The position numbers and the translations under genes are program-made. A stretch of DNA of 64,000 nucleotides from Clostridium sp. BSD9I1 (lineage in GTDB: Bacteria > Bacillota > Clostridia > Clostridiales > Clostridiaceae), in the NCBI RefSeq assembly GCF_900185645.1, contig NZ_FYAM01000006.1:1-64000 (forward strand), in the 5' to 3' direction. The notes under the pieces are model-generated. The model worked only from the letters and a program-made list of their open reading frames with translations. It was not told the DNA's origin and did no database searches. Each line of letters opens with the position of its first letter. Position 1 is the stretch's first letter. This document shows, piece after piece, positions 1-8,455 of this stretch.

Positions 1-122
1 TCAAGATGAGATTTCCCATAGCGTAAGCTAGTAAGACCCCTTGAAGAACACAAGGTTGATAGGTCAGAGGTGTAAGTGCAGTAATGCATTCAGCTGACTG
101 ATACTAATAGGTCGAGGGCTTG
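1..122 (+). rRNA. rrl: 23S rRNA, 3' end (partial)
   Basis: The first ~120 bases carry the strongly conserved 3' terminus of bacterial 23S rRNA, including the stretch GACTGATACTAATAGGTCGA just before the end. The gene runs in from the left edge of the window, so only the last part is present. The exact mature end is approximate. It is followed by a short spacer, 5S rRNA and tRNA-Asn in the usual order of an rRNA operon. Confidence 0.95.
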
Positions 123-233
123 ATCTAATTTATTACTCTGTGCAATTTTGAGAGAACAACTCTCAAATGAAACTCTTCAGCGTAGCTGATGAGTACTCTA
201 TCTCTAGAAGATCGAAGATTTTAAGAGCTAGAG

Positions 234-351
234 CATCTGGTGATTATGGCTTGAAGGTAACACCCGTACCCATTCCGAACACGAAGGTTAAGCTTCAAAG
301 CGCCAATGGTACTGCCGGGGAGGCCCGGTGGGAGAGTAGGTCGTTGCCAGA
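234..351 (+). rRNA. rrf: 5S rRNA
   Basis: The segment has the 5S hallmarks: a closing helix TCTGG/CCAGA, the conserved loop CCCATTCCGAACACGAAG and the GGTGGGAGAGTAGGTCG region. Length is about 118 nt, normal for Firmicutes. It sits ~110 nt after the 23S end and 9 nt before the tRNA. Ends are placed from the terminal helix and may be off by a base or two. Confidence 0.95.
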
Positions 352-360
352 TAAATTTGT

Positions 361-435
<75 letters not shown>

Positions 436-471
436 TTTTTATTTTTTGAATAAATAAGTACATAAAATATT

Positions 472-503
472 AAAGACTTCCTTAATGGGAAGTCTTTATT
501 TTT
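472..503 (+). terminator. Intrinsic terminator of the rRNA/tRNA operon
   Basis: Stem AAAGACTTCC/GGAAGTCTTT with a short loop is followed by a run of T. It lies 36 nt after the tRNA CCA end. Confidence 0.9.
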
Positions 504-618
504 TTATGATTAAAAAAATAATTTTTAAGTTATGTTTTTTTATAAAAGGTTTGTGGGATATATATATTATAATACGTCTATATTAATAAGAAGATAATTT
601 TTGAAAGGTGGTAAAGAT

Positions 619-1695
619 ATGAAAAGAGTAGGAACTATCACTTCTGCTCTAGGCTTTATATTTCTTGGAGTATGGCTTCTTGTCAGAAATGTAAATTTAA
701 GTTTAGCAGATCAATTGATTAAGTGGTGGCCAATTTTAATAATATTATTTGGCTTAGAAATAATATTTTTATTTAATAACAAGAAGGAAGGAGAAAGAAT
801 AGGATTTAACTTCTCAATGATTCCTTTAATTATAGCATTTATATTTGCTAGTTTGTATGTAAACATATTAAAGCCAATAGGAAAAGAATTTAATATACTT
901 GAAAATGGCCTTAATATTTCAGAAAATATATTTGATTTAGGAAACGGTAAAAATATTAAGGTAGATAAAACCTTAGATAAGTTAGGAAATAAAATAGAAT
1001 TTATTACAGATAATAGTGACTTGAAAATAAGAAAGTCTACTGATGATAAAATAAAACTTGATATATATGTTCATATAAAGAATGGAAGTAATATAAATAA
1101 CTATGATATAAAAGAACAAAAGGTTTCTGATGGCTATAAGATAAATATTAATGAAAGCTATGTAAAAGGAGTAAGTGGCATTATATATATTCCAGATGGG
1201 TATAATATAAAATTCCAAAATCATAACATGAAATTAAATACAGAAGATGAACTTATAAATAGTGAACTTTATATAAGTGGAGATAATGGAATCTTTAATT
1301 TTAAAGGTCTTAAGTTATTAAAGATGGATATAGATAATTTTAATATAAATGGTAGTAATATAAAGTATTCTATGATTAATGGAAACAATGGTAATGTAAT
1401 CATTAATGGAGATAAGGTAGAAGAGAGTATTATAGAAATGGATAATGGTAAAGTAAATATAGAAAATAAGTTTTGCAAAAATATAAAAGTGATACTTGAA
1501 AGAGGAACAGTGAATGTAAAAACTATAGACCATAATATTCAGGCAAACTTAAATTTAAACAAGGGAAAGGTAAATCTTAATGGTGGAGGAAGAGTTAATT
1601 CAAGTATAGTGACCACATTAGGCGATGGAACAGGAAAGGTGGATATAAAGGTGGATACAGGGACTATAAATGTATCTACTAGTCAGGAGTGGTAG
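619..1695 (+). CDS. LiaF/DUF5668-type membrane protein with C-terminal beta-helix-like adhesin region
   Basis: The N-terminus holds three closely spaced hydrophobic segments typical of the LiaI-LiaF/DUF5668 transmembrane region (residues ~1-85). It is followed by a ~270-residue extracytoplasmic part rich in Asn, Gly, Ile and Val with short repeating strands, as in DUF4097-type or polymer-forming domains. The start at ATG 619 is chosen because AAAGGTGG lies 8 nt upstream; an in-frame TTG at 601 has no such site. It is the first gene of a four-gene run ending at 3034 and is followed one base after its stop by an ECF sigma factor. A role in sensing or responding to envelope stress is inferred from that context. 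The exact function is unknown. Confidence 0.7.
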   Translation: MKRVGTITSALGFIFLGVWLLVRNVNLSLADQLIKWWPILIILFGLEIIFLFNNKKEGERIGFNFSMIPLIIAFIFASLYVNILKPIGKEFNILENGLNISENIFDLGNGKNIKVDKTLDKLGNKIEFITDNSDLKIRKSTDDKIKLDIYVHIKNGSNINNYDIKEQKVSDGYKININESYVKGVSGIIYIPDGYNIKFQNHNMKLNTEDELINSELYISGDNGIFNFKGLKLLKMDIDNFNINGSNIKYSMINGNNGNVIINGDKVEESIIEMDNGKVNIENKFCKNIKVILERGTVNVKTIDHNIQANLNLNKGKVNLNGGGRVNSSIVTTLGDGTGKVDIKVDTGTINVSTSQEW

Positions 1696-1696
1696 A

Positions 1697-2227
1697 GTGA
1701 AGGAAGATGAGATTGTTAAAGCTCTTAAAGAAAATAATGAAGAAAGCTTTATAGAGGTTGTTGAACTTTATAAAAATAAGATAGTATCTCTATGTTATAG
1801 CTACACTCAAGACTATGGAGAAGCAGAAGATATATCTCAAGAAGTTTTTATAAGCATATATAAAGGAATAAAAAACTTTAGAGAAGAAGCTTCATTATCC
1901 ACATATATATATAAGATTACTGTATCAAGATGTTTAGATTACAAAAGAAGAAAAAATATAAAAGGATTTTTGACCGGGCTATTTCAAATAAATAAAGAAA
2001 TAGAAAATACATTTGATAAGGATGATAAAAATGCAGTAAGAGAAGCAGTATCCAATCTTCCAGAAGACTTAAGGATTTGTATAGTGCTTTATTATTTTAT
2101 AGGGCTTACTCAAAAGGAAGTAAGCAATATTTTAGATATATCTCCTAAAAATGTAGAAGGACGGATATACAGGGCAAAGAAAAGGCTGAAGGCCTATTTA
2201 AAAGAAGGAGGATTTGGGTTTGAGTAA
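1697..2227 (+). CDS. ECF-family RNA polymerase sigma factor
   Basis: The 176-residue protein has sigma region 2 (AEDISQEVFISIYKGIKNF, then STYIYKITVSRCLDYKRRK) and region 4 helix-turn-helix (GLTQKEVSNILDISPKNVEG). This is the size and two-domain layout of group IV (ECF) sigma factors. GTG at 1697 is taken as the start because CAGGAGT lies just upstream and the longer frame reaches back into the previous gene. Its end overlaps the next gene by 8 nt, so the two are translationally coupled, as usual for sigma/anti-sigma pairs. Which promoters it reads is unknown. Confidence 0.88.
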   Translation: MKEDEIVKALKENNEESFIEVVELYKNKIVSLCYSYTQDYGEAEDISQEVFISIYKGIKNFREEASLSTYIYKITVSRCLDYKRRKNIKGFLTGLFQINKEIENTFDKDDKNAVREAVSNLPEDLRICIVLYYFIGLTQKEVSNILDISPKNVEGRIYRAKKRLKAYLKEGGFGFE

Positions 2228-2534
2228 TGAGGAAAAGAATTTTGAAGAAATAATAAAGAATTCTTTTAATGAAGTAAAAGTTTCAAGGGATTATACAGAA
2301 AGACTTTTAAATAAGCTTTATGCAGAGCCTTCACCAAGCATTCATTTAAGAAAAAATATATCATCAGGATTAAGTTTTATATTTGCAGGTATTCTTATGC
2401 TTGTAATATACAACACGGATATAATGTCAGAAATTTTAGATATACAGCTTCAACTTAAGTTGAAGACAAATATAATACAATCTAACTATAAAGAAAGTTT
2501 TATAAAAGATAATTTTGGGGAGGATATAAAATGA
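2220..2534 (+). CDS. Putative anti-sigma factor, single-pass membrane protein
   Basis: About 104 residues: an acidic/basic cytoplasmic N-terminus, one hydrophobic segment near residues 48-65 (SGLSFIFAGILMLVIYN), then a short tail. The start at TTG 2220 is chosen because AAGGAGG lies 8 nt upstream; the other in-frame TTG at 2214 is too close. It begins inside the sigma factor gene and its stop overlaps the next start as ATGA. Size, topology and position match small membrane anti-sigma factors, but no zinc-binding HxxxCxxC motif is visible, so the role is inferred from context. Confidence 0.6.
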   Translation: MSNEEKNFEEIIKNSFNEVKVSRDYTERLLNKLYAEPSPSIHLRKNISSGLSFIFAGILMLVIYNTDIMSEILDIQLQLKLKTNIIQSNYKESFIKDNFGEDIK

Positions 2535-3034
2535 GAAGGAGTAGTTTTCTAACATTCTTGTCAGCTCTAATACCTGGAGTAGGATATATGTATTTAGGAC
2601 TTATGAAGAGGGGTCTAGAAGCATTAGCTATATATTTACTTATTGAACCAGTATTTGGGATAATAGGGCTGGGGATTGCAGGAATATTGAAAATAATATT
2701 TTGGTTTTATACATTTATAGATACTTTTAATTTAGCAAATAGGATTGATCAAGGAGAAATTATTATGGATTCAAGCTTTATAATGGATAAATTTGCAAAC
2801 AATAATGGAACAATGACTAATAATTTTCAAGCAAGTAGTAAGAAGTTATGGAATGTTATAGGTATACTTTTTATAATTATAGGTATAATGGCCATACTTG
2901 ATAAAACATTAGTAGGACTTGATGTATATTATTATGTTAAATCAGTTATGAATAAGTTCTTAGTGCCTATAATACTAGTATTGTTTGGAGTATATATCCT
3001 TTTTAAAGGAAATAAGCAAAACTTTAAGCACTAA
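2531..3034 (+). CDS. TM2-like / DUF5668-like small membrane protein
   Basis: The N-terminal ~80 residues (ALIPGVGYMYLGLMKRGLEA and a second helix) look like a TM2-type hairpin with the usual proline-glycine turn. The C-terminus (residues ~115-160) has two more membrane helices resembling the LiaI/DUF5668 region of the first gene in the operon. Start ATG overlaps the preceding stop. It is the last gene of the ECF operon and its stop overlaps the convergent MBL gene by 4 nt. Function is not known. Confidence 0.65.
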   Translation: MRRSSFLTFLSALIPGVGYMYLGLMKRGLEALAIYLLIEPVFGIIGLGIAGILKIIFWFYTFIDTFNLANRIDQGEIIMDSSFIMDKFANNNGTMTNNFQASSKKLWNVIGILFIIIGIMAILDKTLVGLDVYYYVKSVMNKFLVPIILVLFGVYILFKGNKQNFKH

Positions 3035-3885
3035 TATAACTTTGATATAGTTTTACCATTTGTAGAAAGTACAACAGTCCCATCTATATCTGTTCTATAG
3101 ATTTTAACATTAAGGTTTATAAGCTTTTTTAATATATCTTTAGAAGGATGATTGAACATGTTGTGTTTCCCACAGCTTATTATAGCAATTCTAGGAGAAA
3201 CCTCTTTTAAAAATAGTTCCGATGTGGAAGTATTACTGCCATGGTGGCCAACCTTTAGCACAGTAGATTTCACATCGGTTTTTTCATTTAAAATATCTAA
3301 CTCACTTTCAAGTTCTGCGTCTCCCATAAATAAAAATGATATACCTTCATAACGGACTTTAAGTACGGCAGAATAATTATTTAAATTATCATAAGTACTT
3401 CTTGTAGGAGAAAGCATTTCACAATGTACTTCATTTCCTAAATCAAAATTCACTCCATTTTTAGCTATTTTTATTTTTAAGTTTTTAATCCTCAGGTAAT
3501 TTACCATGTCTTTAAAGGAACTTTCTTCACTTACAGCTTTAGGAGCGTAGAAATTTTCTATTTTAAAATCTTTTATAATATATTTCATACTTCCTATATG
3601 ATCATCATGAGGATGAGTAGCTAATACATAATCAAATTTCTTTATATTATTTTTTTTAAGATACCTTATTAAGTTATCACTTGACTCTAAGGTGCCTGAA
3701 TCTATAAGCATATGATGATTATTAAAGGATAGAAGTATAGAATCACCCTGACCAACATCTATAAAGTGTACTTTTAGTATATTGTCTTTAACATTATTGT
3801 AGGTATTTATACTTGTACTGCACGAAGTTAAGAGCAAAGTAATTACTAACAGTATAACTAGATTGTATTTTTTGTAAGATTTCAT
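3031..3885 (-). CDS. ComEC/Rec2-like MBL-fold hydrolase lipoprotein
   Basis: A lipoprotein signal peptide (lipobox LLTSC near residues 18-22) precedes a metallo-beta-lactamase fold. Visible motifs are FIDVGQGDSILLSF, the zinc-binding ATHPHDDHIGS, FMGDAELESE and VLKVGHHGSNTS. These match the soluble relatives of the ComEC C-terminal hydrolase. The protein is a stand-alone extracellular domain without the ComEC channel, so a nuclease or phosphodiesterase role outside the membrane is likely but the substrate is unknown. The RBS AAGGAG is 9 nt before the ATG. It is convergent with the ECF operon, with the stops overlapping. Confidence 0.85.
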   Translation of the reverse strand: MKSYKKYNLVILLVITLLLTSCSTSINTYNNVKDNILKVHFIDVGQGDSILLSFNNHHMLIDSGTLESSDNLIRYLKKNNIKKFDYVLATHPHDDHIGSMKYIIKDFKIENFYAPKAVSEESSFKDMVNYLRIKNLKIKIAKNGVNFDLGNEVHCEMLSPTRSTYDNLNNYSAVLKVRYEGISFLFMGDAELESELDILNEKTDVKSTVLKVGHHGSNTSTSELFLKEVSPRIAIISCGKHNMFNHPSKDILKKLINLNVKIYRTDIDGTVVLSTNGKTISKLY

Positions 3886-4066
3886 TTATAGAACTCCTTA
3901 TCATGGGATCTAAAGTATTTGTATTGCCGCACATTATTAATGATTATAACCAATAGAAGAAATATAATACTTTGTGTTATAATATAAAGTGAAACTTAAA
4001 TTATATTGAACTACTAAGGTGGGTAGTCATGTGATAATTGCAATATTTACAGAGGAGTGAAATTAC

Positions 4067-4795
4067 ATGAAAAATTTATGGCTGTATCTTGAATTTGGAG
4101 TATACATGGCAAGGTTATTATTCAAAAGGAATAGTTTTAAAAAAATAAAGAAGGAAAAGGGAGAGAAAGCAGCAGAGGAATTAGTATATAACTATGCTGT
4201 TAACTGGGCAAAATTCATAATTGATAAAGTAGGTATGAAAGTAAATATAAAAGGAATAGAAAACTTACCGGAAGGTAGTTGTTTATATGTAGGTAATCAT
4301 CAAAGTCTTTTAGATATTCCATTAATACTTGCAGGGATAAAAAGGCCTATGGGATTCATCGCAAAAAAGGAGATGGAGAAACATACCATCATAAGCGATT
4401 GGATGAAGGAAATTCATTGCGTATTTATGGATAGAAGTAATGTAAGGGAGTCAATAAAGTCTATAAATGAAGGAATAGAAAACTTGAAAAACGGATACTC
4501 AATGGTTATATTCCCTGAAGGAACTAGAAGCAAGGGACCTTCATTAGGGGAATTTAAAAAAGGCAGTATGAAACTTGGAATAAAGGCAGAAGTTCCAATC
4601 GTACCAATAGCTATAGATGGAACTTATAAATGTATGGAAGGCAACCCTAAAAATAAAATAAAAAGTGCAGAGGTAAATTTAATAATAAACAGGCCTATAG
4701 ATCCAAGCACTTTATCACGTGAAGAACAAAACAATTTATCAGAAAAAATTAAAGAAATAATTGAAGAAAGCTTAGATAAAAGTAAGCCTATTTAG
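4067..4795 (+). CDS. plsC: 1-acyl-sn-glycerol-3-phosphate acyltransferase
   Basis: The 242-residue protein carries the acyltransferase motifs in order: NHQSLLDIP (HX4D, H78 and D83), FMDRSN, FPEGTRSKG (residues 149-157) and VPIVPIAIDG. It also has a membrane-associated N-terminus. It converts lysophosphatidic acid to phosphatidic acid in phospholipid synthesis. Length is normal for bacterial PlsC. A TATAAT-like box lies ~90 nt upstream. Its stop overlaps by 8 nt the end of the convergent coiled-coil gene. Confidence 0.93.
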   Translation: MKNLWLYLEFGVYMARLLFKRNSFKKIKKEKGEKAAEELVYNYAVNWAKFIIDKVGMKVNIKGIENLPEGSCLYVGNHQSLLDIPLILAGIKRPMGFIAKKEMEKHTIISDWMKEIHCVFMDRSNVRESIKSINEGIENLKNGYSMVIFPEGTRSKGPSLGEFKKGSMKLGIKAEVPIVPIAIDGTYKCMEGNPKNKIKSAEVNLIINRPIDPSTLSREEQNNLSEKIKEIIEESLDKSKPI

Positions 4796-5102
4796 AAAAA
4801 AACATTTCTTGAAGAACTTCTATATCATTTTTAAGATTTTCATTTTTGAATTTATATTCTTTAATTTGTAGTATAAGTTTATTATCAGTTTCCTCTAAGG
4901 AATTTAGCTCTGATAATAAACTTTTTTCCATAGTTTGTTTTTCTGCAATTAATGAATTGTAGCTAGCATTTATTAGTTCGCTTTTATTTTTAAAAGTATT
5001 TACCTTATTTCCTATTTTTGTTAGATATTCTTCTATTAAATATTGAACTTTTTCAAAAGAATTATAAATAACGTCTATAAATATATCTAATCTTTTTTTC
5101 AT
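4788..5102 (-). CDS. Small coiled-coil hypothetical protein
   Basis: 104 residues, highly charged, with heptad-like repeats over most of its length (for example SLLSELNSLEETDNKLILQI). There is no signal peptide or membrane segment. A GAGGT ribosome site precedes the ATG. It is divergent from another coiled-coil protein at 5173, with only 70 nt between the starts, so the two may share a control region. I do not recognise a family. Confidence 0.55.
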   Translation of the reverse strand: MKKRLDIFIDVIYNSFEKVQYLIEEYLTKIGNKVNTFKNKSELINASYNSLIAEKQTMEKSLLSELNSLEETDNKLILQIKEYKFKNENLKNDIEVLQEMFFSK

Positions 5103-5172
5103 TACAAATACCTCATTTCATGTTCATATATATATTTTATAGGAAAAATTATTATATACCAAGGGGAAAGTT

Positions 5173-5619
5173 ATGAATGGGAACAAATTAATAGAACATT
5201 TACGTAAAAAGAAAGAGAAATCAATTTTAAATAGTGAAAAAAATATAGAAAAGTATTTAAAGTCTATAAATGATTTGAAAGCTGATATATTAAAGAAAGA
5301 AACTGAGATAAATAAGCTTCAAAAGGAAAATAAAGAATTAGATAAAAAGTATTTTGTAATAAAAGAAGTTATCTTAAAAAATGGTTTAATATTTTCTATA
5401 GTAAATAAAAATTATAATGTAAAAGAGTGGGATAATCTTTATATAAAAACAAGGGAAGATTTTTTAGTTGTAACATTGAAGGATGGTACTGAAATCAAAA
5501 CTATAGAAAGTTTTAAGAGTAAGTCTTTAAAAAGTTTTTTAGAGGGGCATCCATATAGCATAGTAGTAACTAGAATTGAAAGCAATTTAATTAAAGCAAA
5601 ATTATATTTTAGCAGGTAA
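5173..5619 (+). CDS. Coiled-coil hypothetical protein
   Basis: 148 residues. Residues ~1-65 form a basic coiled coil (repeating KSINDLKADILKKETEINKL pattern). Residues 66-148 look like a small beta-rich domain ending in KAKLYFSR. AAGGGGA lies 7 nt upstream of the ATG. The gene is divergent from the coiled-coil gene at 5102 and is followed by a good terminator. I do not recognise a family, and no function can be read from the sequence. Confidence 0.55.
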   Translation: MNGNKLIEHLRKKKEKSILNSEKNIEKYLKSINDLKADILKKETEINKLQKENKELDKKYFVIKEVILKNGLIFSIVNKNYNVKEWDNLYIKTREDFLVVTLKDGTEIKTIESFKSKSLKSFLEGHPYSIVVTRIESNLIKAKLYFSR

Positions 5620-5678
5620 TAGGCTAACATTAAAGTTATAAATATATCTAATGATTAATTTAATATAAAAAATTATTA

Positions 5679-5716
5679 AACTCTCTATAGAAACTATTTT
5701 ATATAGAGAGTTTTTA
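5679..5716 (+). terminator. Intrinsic terminator
   Basis: Stem AACTCTCTATA/TATAGAGAGTT followed by TTTTTATTT, 60 nt after the stop of the coiled-coil gene. Confidence 0.85.
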
Positions 5717-5728
5717 TTTATGCATGCA

Positions 5729-5742
5729 TGTATAAATATTCA
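5729..5742 (+). promoter_or_regulatory. ARG-box-like operator
   Basis: TGTATAAATATTCA differs by one base from the palindromic arginine-repressor box TGAATAAATATTCA known for ArgR/AhrC. It lies ~150 nt upstream of the promoter of the amino-acid ABC transporter that precedes argG and argH. A second, weaker match (TGCATAAATATAAA, 5896-5909) sits between the -35 and -10 of that promoter. ArgR control is inferred. Confidence 0.55.
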
Positions 5743-5894
5743 TAAGTTATCTGAAAAGTTTGAAAAAGATACAAAAGATTAAATCTAGGGCTTGTAAACG
5801 TAAAATTAAATGTCCTCACTGGGAATAAAGGAATATGGGGTAAATAAATAAATTATTTTATGAAAAAAATATTTAAAAATTTTTAAAAAAGCTA

Positions 5895-5923
5895 TTGCAT
5901 AAATATAAATATAAATGTATAAT
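5895..5923 (+). promoter_or_regulatory. Sigma-A promoter of the ABC transporter operon
   Basis: TTGCAT and TATAAT are separated by exactly 17 nt, ending 41 nt before the first binding-protein gene. The spacer overlaps an imperfect ARG-box-like stretch, so repressor binding there would block RNA polymerase. Confidence 0.7.
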
Positions 5924-5964
5924 CTTTATCATAAGAGGGCAATACAGATAAGGAGTTGGGGGCA

Positions 5965-6786
5965 ATGAAAACTAAGAAAATTATAAGTCTTTTATGTACT
6001 ATCATTCTTGCAGGTGGTGTGCTTGCAGCATGCCAAAAAACTCAAAGTACTCAAGGGGCAAAGAGTACTGAAAACTTAAATTCATTAGAAAGAGTTCAAA
6101 AGGCTGGAGTACTTACTATGGGACTTAATGACACATATCCACCAATGGAATTTAGAGATGAAAGTCAAAAGTTAGTTGGTTTTGATATTGATTTAGGTCA
6201 AGAAATAGGAAAGAAGCTAGGAGTGCAAGTAGAGGTTAAAACAAATGATTGGAAAGGAATAATACTTTCATTAAAATCTAAAAAGTTTGATATGATTCTC
6301 TCTTGTATGACTATAACAGATGCGAGAAAGCAGGAAATAAGCTTCTCAGAGCCGTATATAGTAGGTGGACAGAGAATAGTAGTTAAAAAGGGAAATACTA
6401 GCATAAAAACTGCTGAAGACTTAAAAGGTAAGACAATAGGAGTTCAATTAGGAACTACTGGAGAAATGGCAGCAAATAAAATAGAAGGTATAAAAGATCT
6501 TAAAAAATATGATGGAGTAACAGAGGCTTTTAATGACTTGACTGTAGGAAGAATAGATGCTGTAATTGCAGATGGTCAGGTAGGCGGTTTTTACTTAAAG
6601 AAAAAGGGAGATGAACTAGTTATACTTGATGCTAAGCTCTCTCAGGAACCTGTAGGAATAGGTTTTAGAAAAGAGGATACTCATCTTAGAGATGCAGTAC
6701 AAAAGGCATTAGATGAATTAAAGGCAGATGGAACAATGTCTAAGTTATCAGAAAAATGGTTTGGATTTGATATATATAAAAATTAG
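5965..6786 (+). CDS. Amino-acid ABC transporter substrate-binding lipoprotein (first copy)
   Basis: A signal peptide with lipobox LAAC (cysteine near residue 23) precedes a family 3 periplasmic-type binding fold. Visible motifs are LTMGLNDTYPPMEFRDE, LVGFDIDLGQEIGKKLGV and the C-terminal DGTMSKLSEKWFG. It is anchored outside the cell and delivers a polar amino acid to the permease. The start at ATG 5965 has AAGGAG 9 nt upstream. It is closely related to the second binding protein at 6967, indicating duplication. With the ARG-box-like site and argGH nearby, arginine, citrulline or ornithine are the likeliest ligands; this is inference. Confidence 0.9.
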   Translation: MKTKKIISLLCTIILAGGVLAACQKTQSTQGAKSTENLNSLERVQKAGVLTMGLNDTYPPMEFRDESQKLVGFDIDLGQEIGKKLGVQVEVKTNDWKGIILSLKSKKFDMILSCMTITDARKQEISFSEPYIVGGQRIVVKKGNTSIKTAEDLKGKTIGVQLGTTGEMAANKIEGIKDLKKYDGVTEAFNDLTVGRIDAVIADGQVGGFYLKKKGDELVILDAKLSQEPVGIGFRKEDTHLRDAVQKALDELKADGTMSKLSEKWFGFDIYKN

Positions 6787-6815
6787 CAGACCCCTTTTAT
6801 AATAATTATATAAGT

Positions 6816-6844
6816 TATCCCTGTGTTTCCAATGCACAGGGATA
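6816..6844 (+). other. Stable hairpin between the two binding-protein genes
   Basis: TATCCCTGTG and CACAGGGATA form a perfect 10-bp stem with a 9-nt loop. No T-run follows, so it is not a classical terminator. It may protect the 3' end of the upstream mRNA or reduce read-through, which would give the first binding protein in excess. Confidence 0.5.
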
Positions 6845-6854
6845 GCTACTGTAA

Positions 6855-6907
6855 AAAACTTTGTTAATAATGACTGTTTATTAAACAATTAATATTAACA
6901 AAGTTTT
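6855..6907. repeat. 15-bp perfect inverted repeat upstream of second binding protein
   Basis: AAAACTTTGTTAATA (6855-6869) and TATTAACAAAGTTTT (6893-6907) are perfect inverted copies around a loop that itself contains TGTTTATTAAACA. The structure ends 60 nt before the second binding-protein start. It could be a regulator site or an RNA hairpin; the right arm is not followed by a T-run. Confidence 0.6.
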
Positions 6908-6966
6908 AAATATGTTGTAATATTAGAAATAGTACATAAAATAAAAATAAAAAAGGAGAGAATAAA

Positions 6967-7764
6967 ATGAAAGCTAGAAAGATATTATCATTAGTTTTAA
7001 GTATGGTAGTGGCGGGAGCAATATTTGCTGGATGCGGGAAAACTGAAGAAAAGAAAGCAGCAAATGCATTGGAATCTGTAAAGACACAGAAAAAACTTAG
7101 AATAGGACTTGAGGACACATATCCACCACTAGAGTTTAGGGATAGTAAAAATGAATTAGTTGGATTTGATATTGATTTATCAAAAGAAATAGCAAAGAAA
7201 TTGGGCGTTGAAGCAGATTTCATTTTAACTGAATTTGGCGGACTTACAATGGCACTTAATGCAGGAAAATTTGATGTTGGAATTTCAGCTATAAGTATTA
7301 CAGAAAAAAGAGCAAAGGAAGTTGACTTTTCAGATCCATATGTTAAAGGTGGTCAGGTGATTGTAGTTAAAAAGGGTACTACAGATATAAAAAGTGTTAA
7401 TGATTTAAAGGGTAAGGTTGTAGGCGCTCAGCTTGGAACAACTGGCGAAGAAGCTGCAAAAAAAGTTGAGGGGATTAAAGAAATAAAAACTTATGATAAA
7501 GCAACTCAACCATTCCACGATCTTGAAATAGGAAGACTTAGTGCAGTAGTTGTAGATGAGTTTGTTGGAAGATATTATTTATCAAAAGAAAAAGATAAAT
7601 TTGAAGTAGCTGTTGTACTAGATCAAGAGCCAATTGGAATTGCATTTAAAAAGGGTGAAAAAGAATTACAAGAGGCAGTTCAAAAGGCTGTAAATGAACT
7701 TAAGGCAGATGGAACAATGTCTAAGTTATCAGAGAAGTGGTTTGGAGAAGATATATATAAATAA
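6967..7764 (+). CDS. Amino-acid ABC transporter substrate-binding lipoprotein (second copy)
   Basis: 265 residues with signal peptide and lipobox FAGC, then the same family 3 solute-binding fold as the previous gene (GLEDTYPPLEFRDS, GFDIDLSKEIAKKLGV, DGTMSKLSEKWFGEDIYK). The last ~25 residues are nearly identical to the first copy, so this is a tandem paralogue. Divergence in the central ligand-binding part suggests the two may bind different or related amino acids while sharing one permease and ATPase. AAAGGAGA lies 6-7 nt before the ATG. The permease follows after 28 nt. Confidence 0.9.
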   Translation: MKARKILSLVLSMVVAGAIFAGCGKTEEKKAANALESVKTQKKLRIGLEDTYPPLEFRDSKNELVGFDIDLSKEIAKKLGVEADFILTEFGGLTMALNAGKFDVGISAISITEKRAKEVDFSDPYVKGGQVIVVKKGTTDIKSVNDLKGKVVGAQLGTTGEEAAKKVEGIKEIKTYDKATQPFHDLEIGRLSAVVVDEFVGRYYLSKEKDKFEVAVVLDQEPIGIAFKKGEKELQEAVQKAVNELKADGTMSKLSEKWFGEDIYK

Positions 7765-7792
7765 ATAACATTTTATTAGGGGGTCTAAAACA

Positions 7793-8440
7793 TTGGAAAT
7801 TAATTTATTAAAGGAGATATTTCCTATACTTATTAAGGCTACAGGTATAACTATAGAATTGACGGTTATATCAGTAGTATTGGGTACACTAATAGGTATA
7901 ATTGTAGCATTATTGAAACTAACTAAAAATCCATTTATAAATGTCATAGCTTCATTTTATACATGGATTATAAGAGGAACTCCAATGCTATTACAATTGT
8001 TCTTCTTTTACTATGGATTACCATTTGTAGGAATTGAGCTAGAGCCGATGAGTGCAGCGATAATTGGATTAAGCTTAAACTCAGGTGCATATATGGCAGA
8101 AATAATAAGAGGTGGTATAATTTCAGTAGATAAAGGGCAATTTGAAGCATGTAAGGCATTAGGATTTACTTATTCTCAAACCATGATAAGAGTAATTTTA
8201 CCTCAGACTATTAGAGTATTATTACCACCAGTAGGAAATGAATTTATAACAATGCTTAAGGATACTTCTTTGGTTTCAACTATAGCAATGGTTGAACTTA
8301 TGAGATCTGCACAACAGATTTATTCTTCAAACTTTAGACCAATGGAGCCATTCTTCATTGCAGCATGTATATATTTAGGATTAACTACTGTATTTACAGG
8401 GATATTCTCAGTTTGGGAAAAGAAATTATCAAGATATTAA
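7793..8440 (+). CDS. Amino-acid ABC transporter permease (HisM/GlnP family)
   Basis: 215 residues with about five membrane helices. The inner-membrane component signature is visible (EACKALGFTYSQTMIRVILPQ), and it contacts the ATPase. The early segment IELTVISVVLGTLIGIIVAL is typical of the His/Glu/Gln/Arg permease family. It starts at TTG 7793 with AGGGGG 9 nt upstream. It sits between the second binding protein and the ATPase with short spacers, as one operon. Only one permease gene is present, so it probably acts as a homodimer. Confidence 0.92.
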   Translation: MEINLLKEIFPILIKATGITIELTVISVVLGTLIGIIVALLKLTKNPFINVIASFYTWIIRGTPMLLQLFFFYYGLPFVGIELEPMSAAIIGLSLNSGAYMAEIIRGGIISVDKGQFEACKALGFTYSQTMIRVILPQTIRVLLPPVGNEFITMLKDTSLVSTIAMVELMRSAQQIYSSNFRPMEPFFIAACIYLGLTTVFTGIFSVWEKKLSRY

Positions 8441-8455
8441 TAGGAGGGCTCTTAT

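Noticed and set aside
1269-1533. Minus-strand open frames inside the first membrane protein gene
   Set aside because: They are shadows produced by A/T-rich repeats of the real plus-strand gene.
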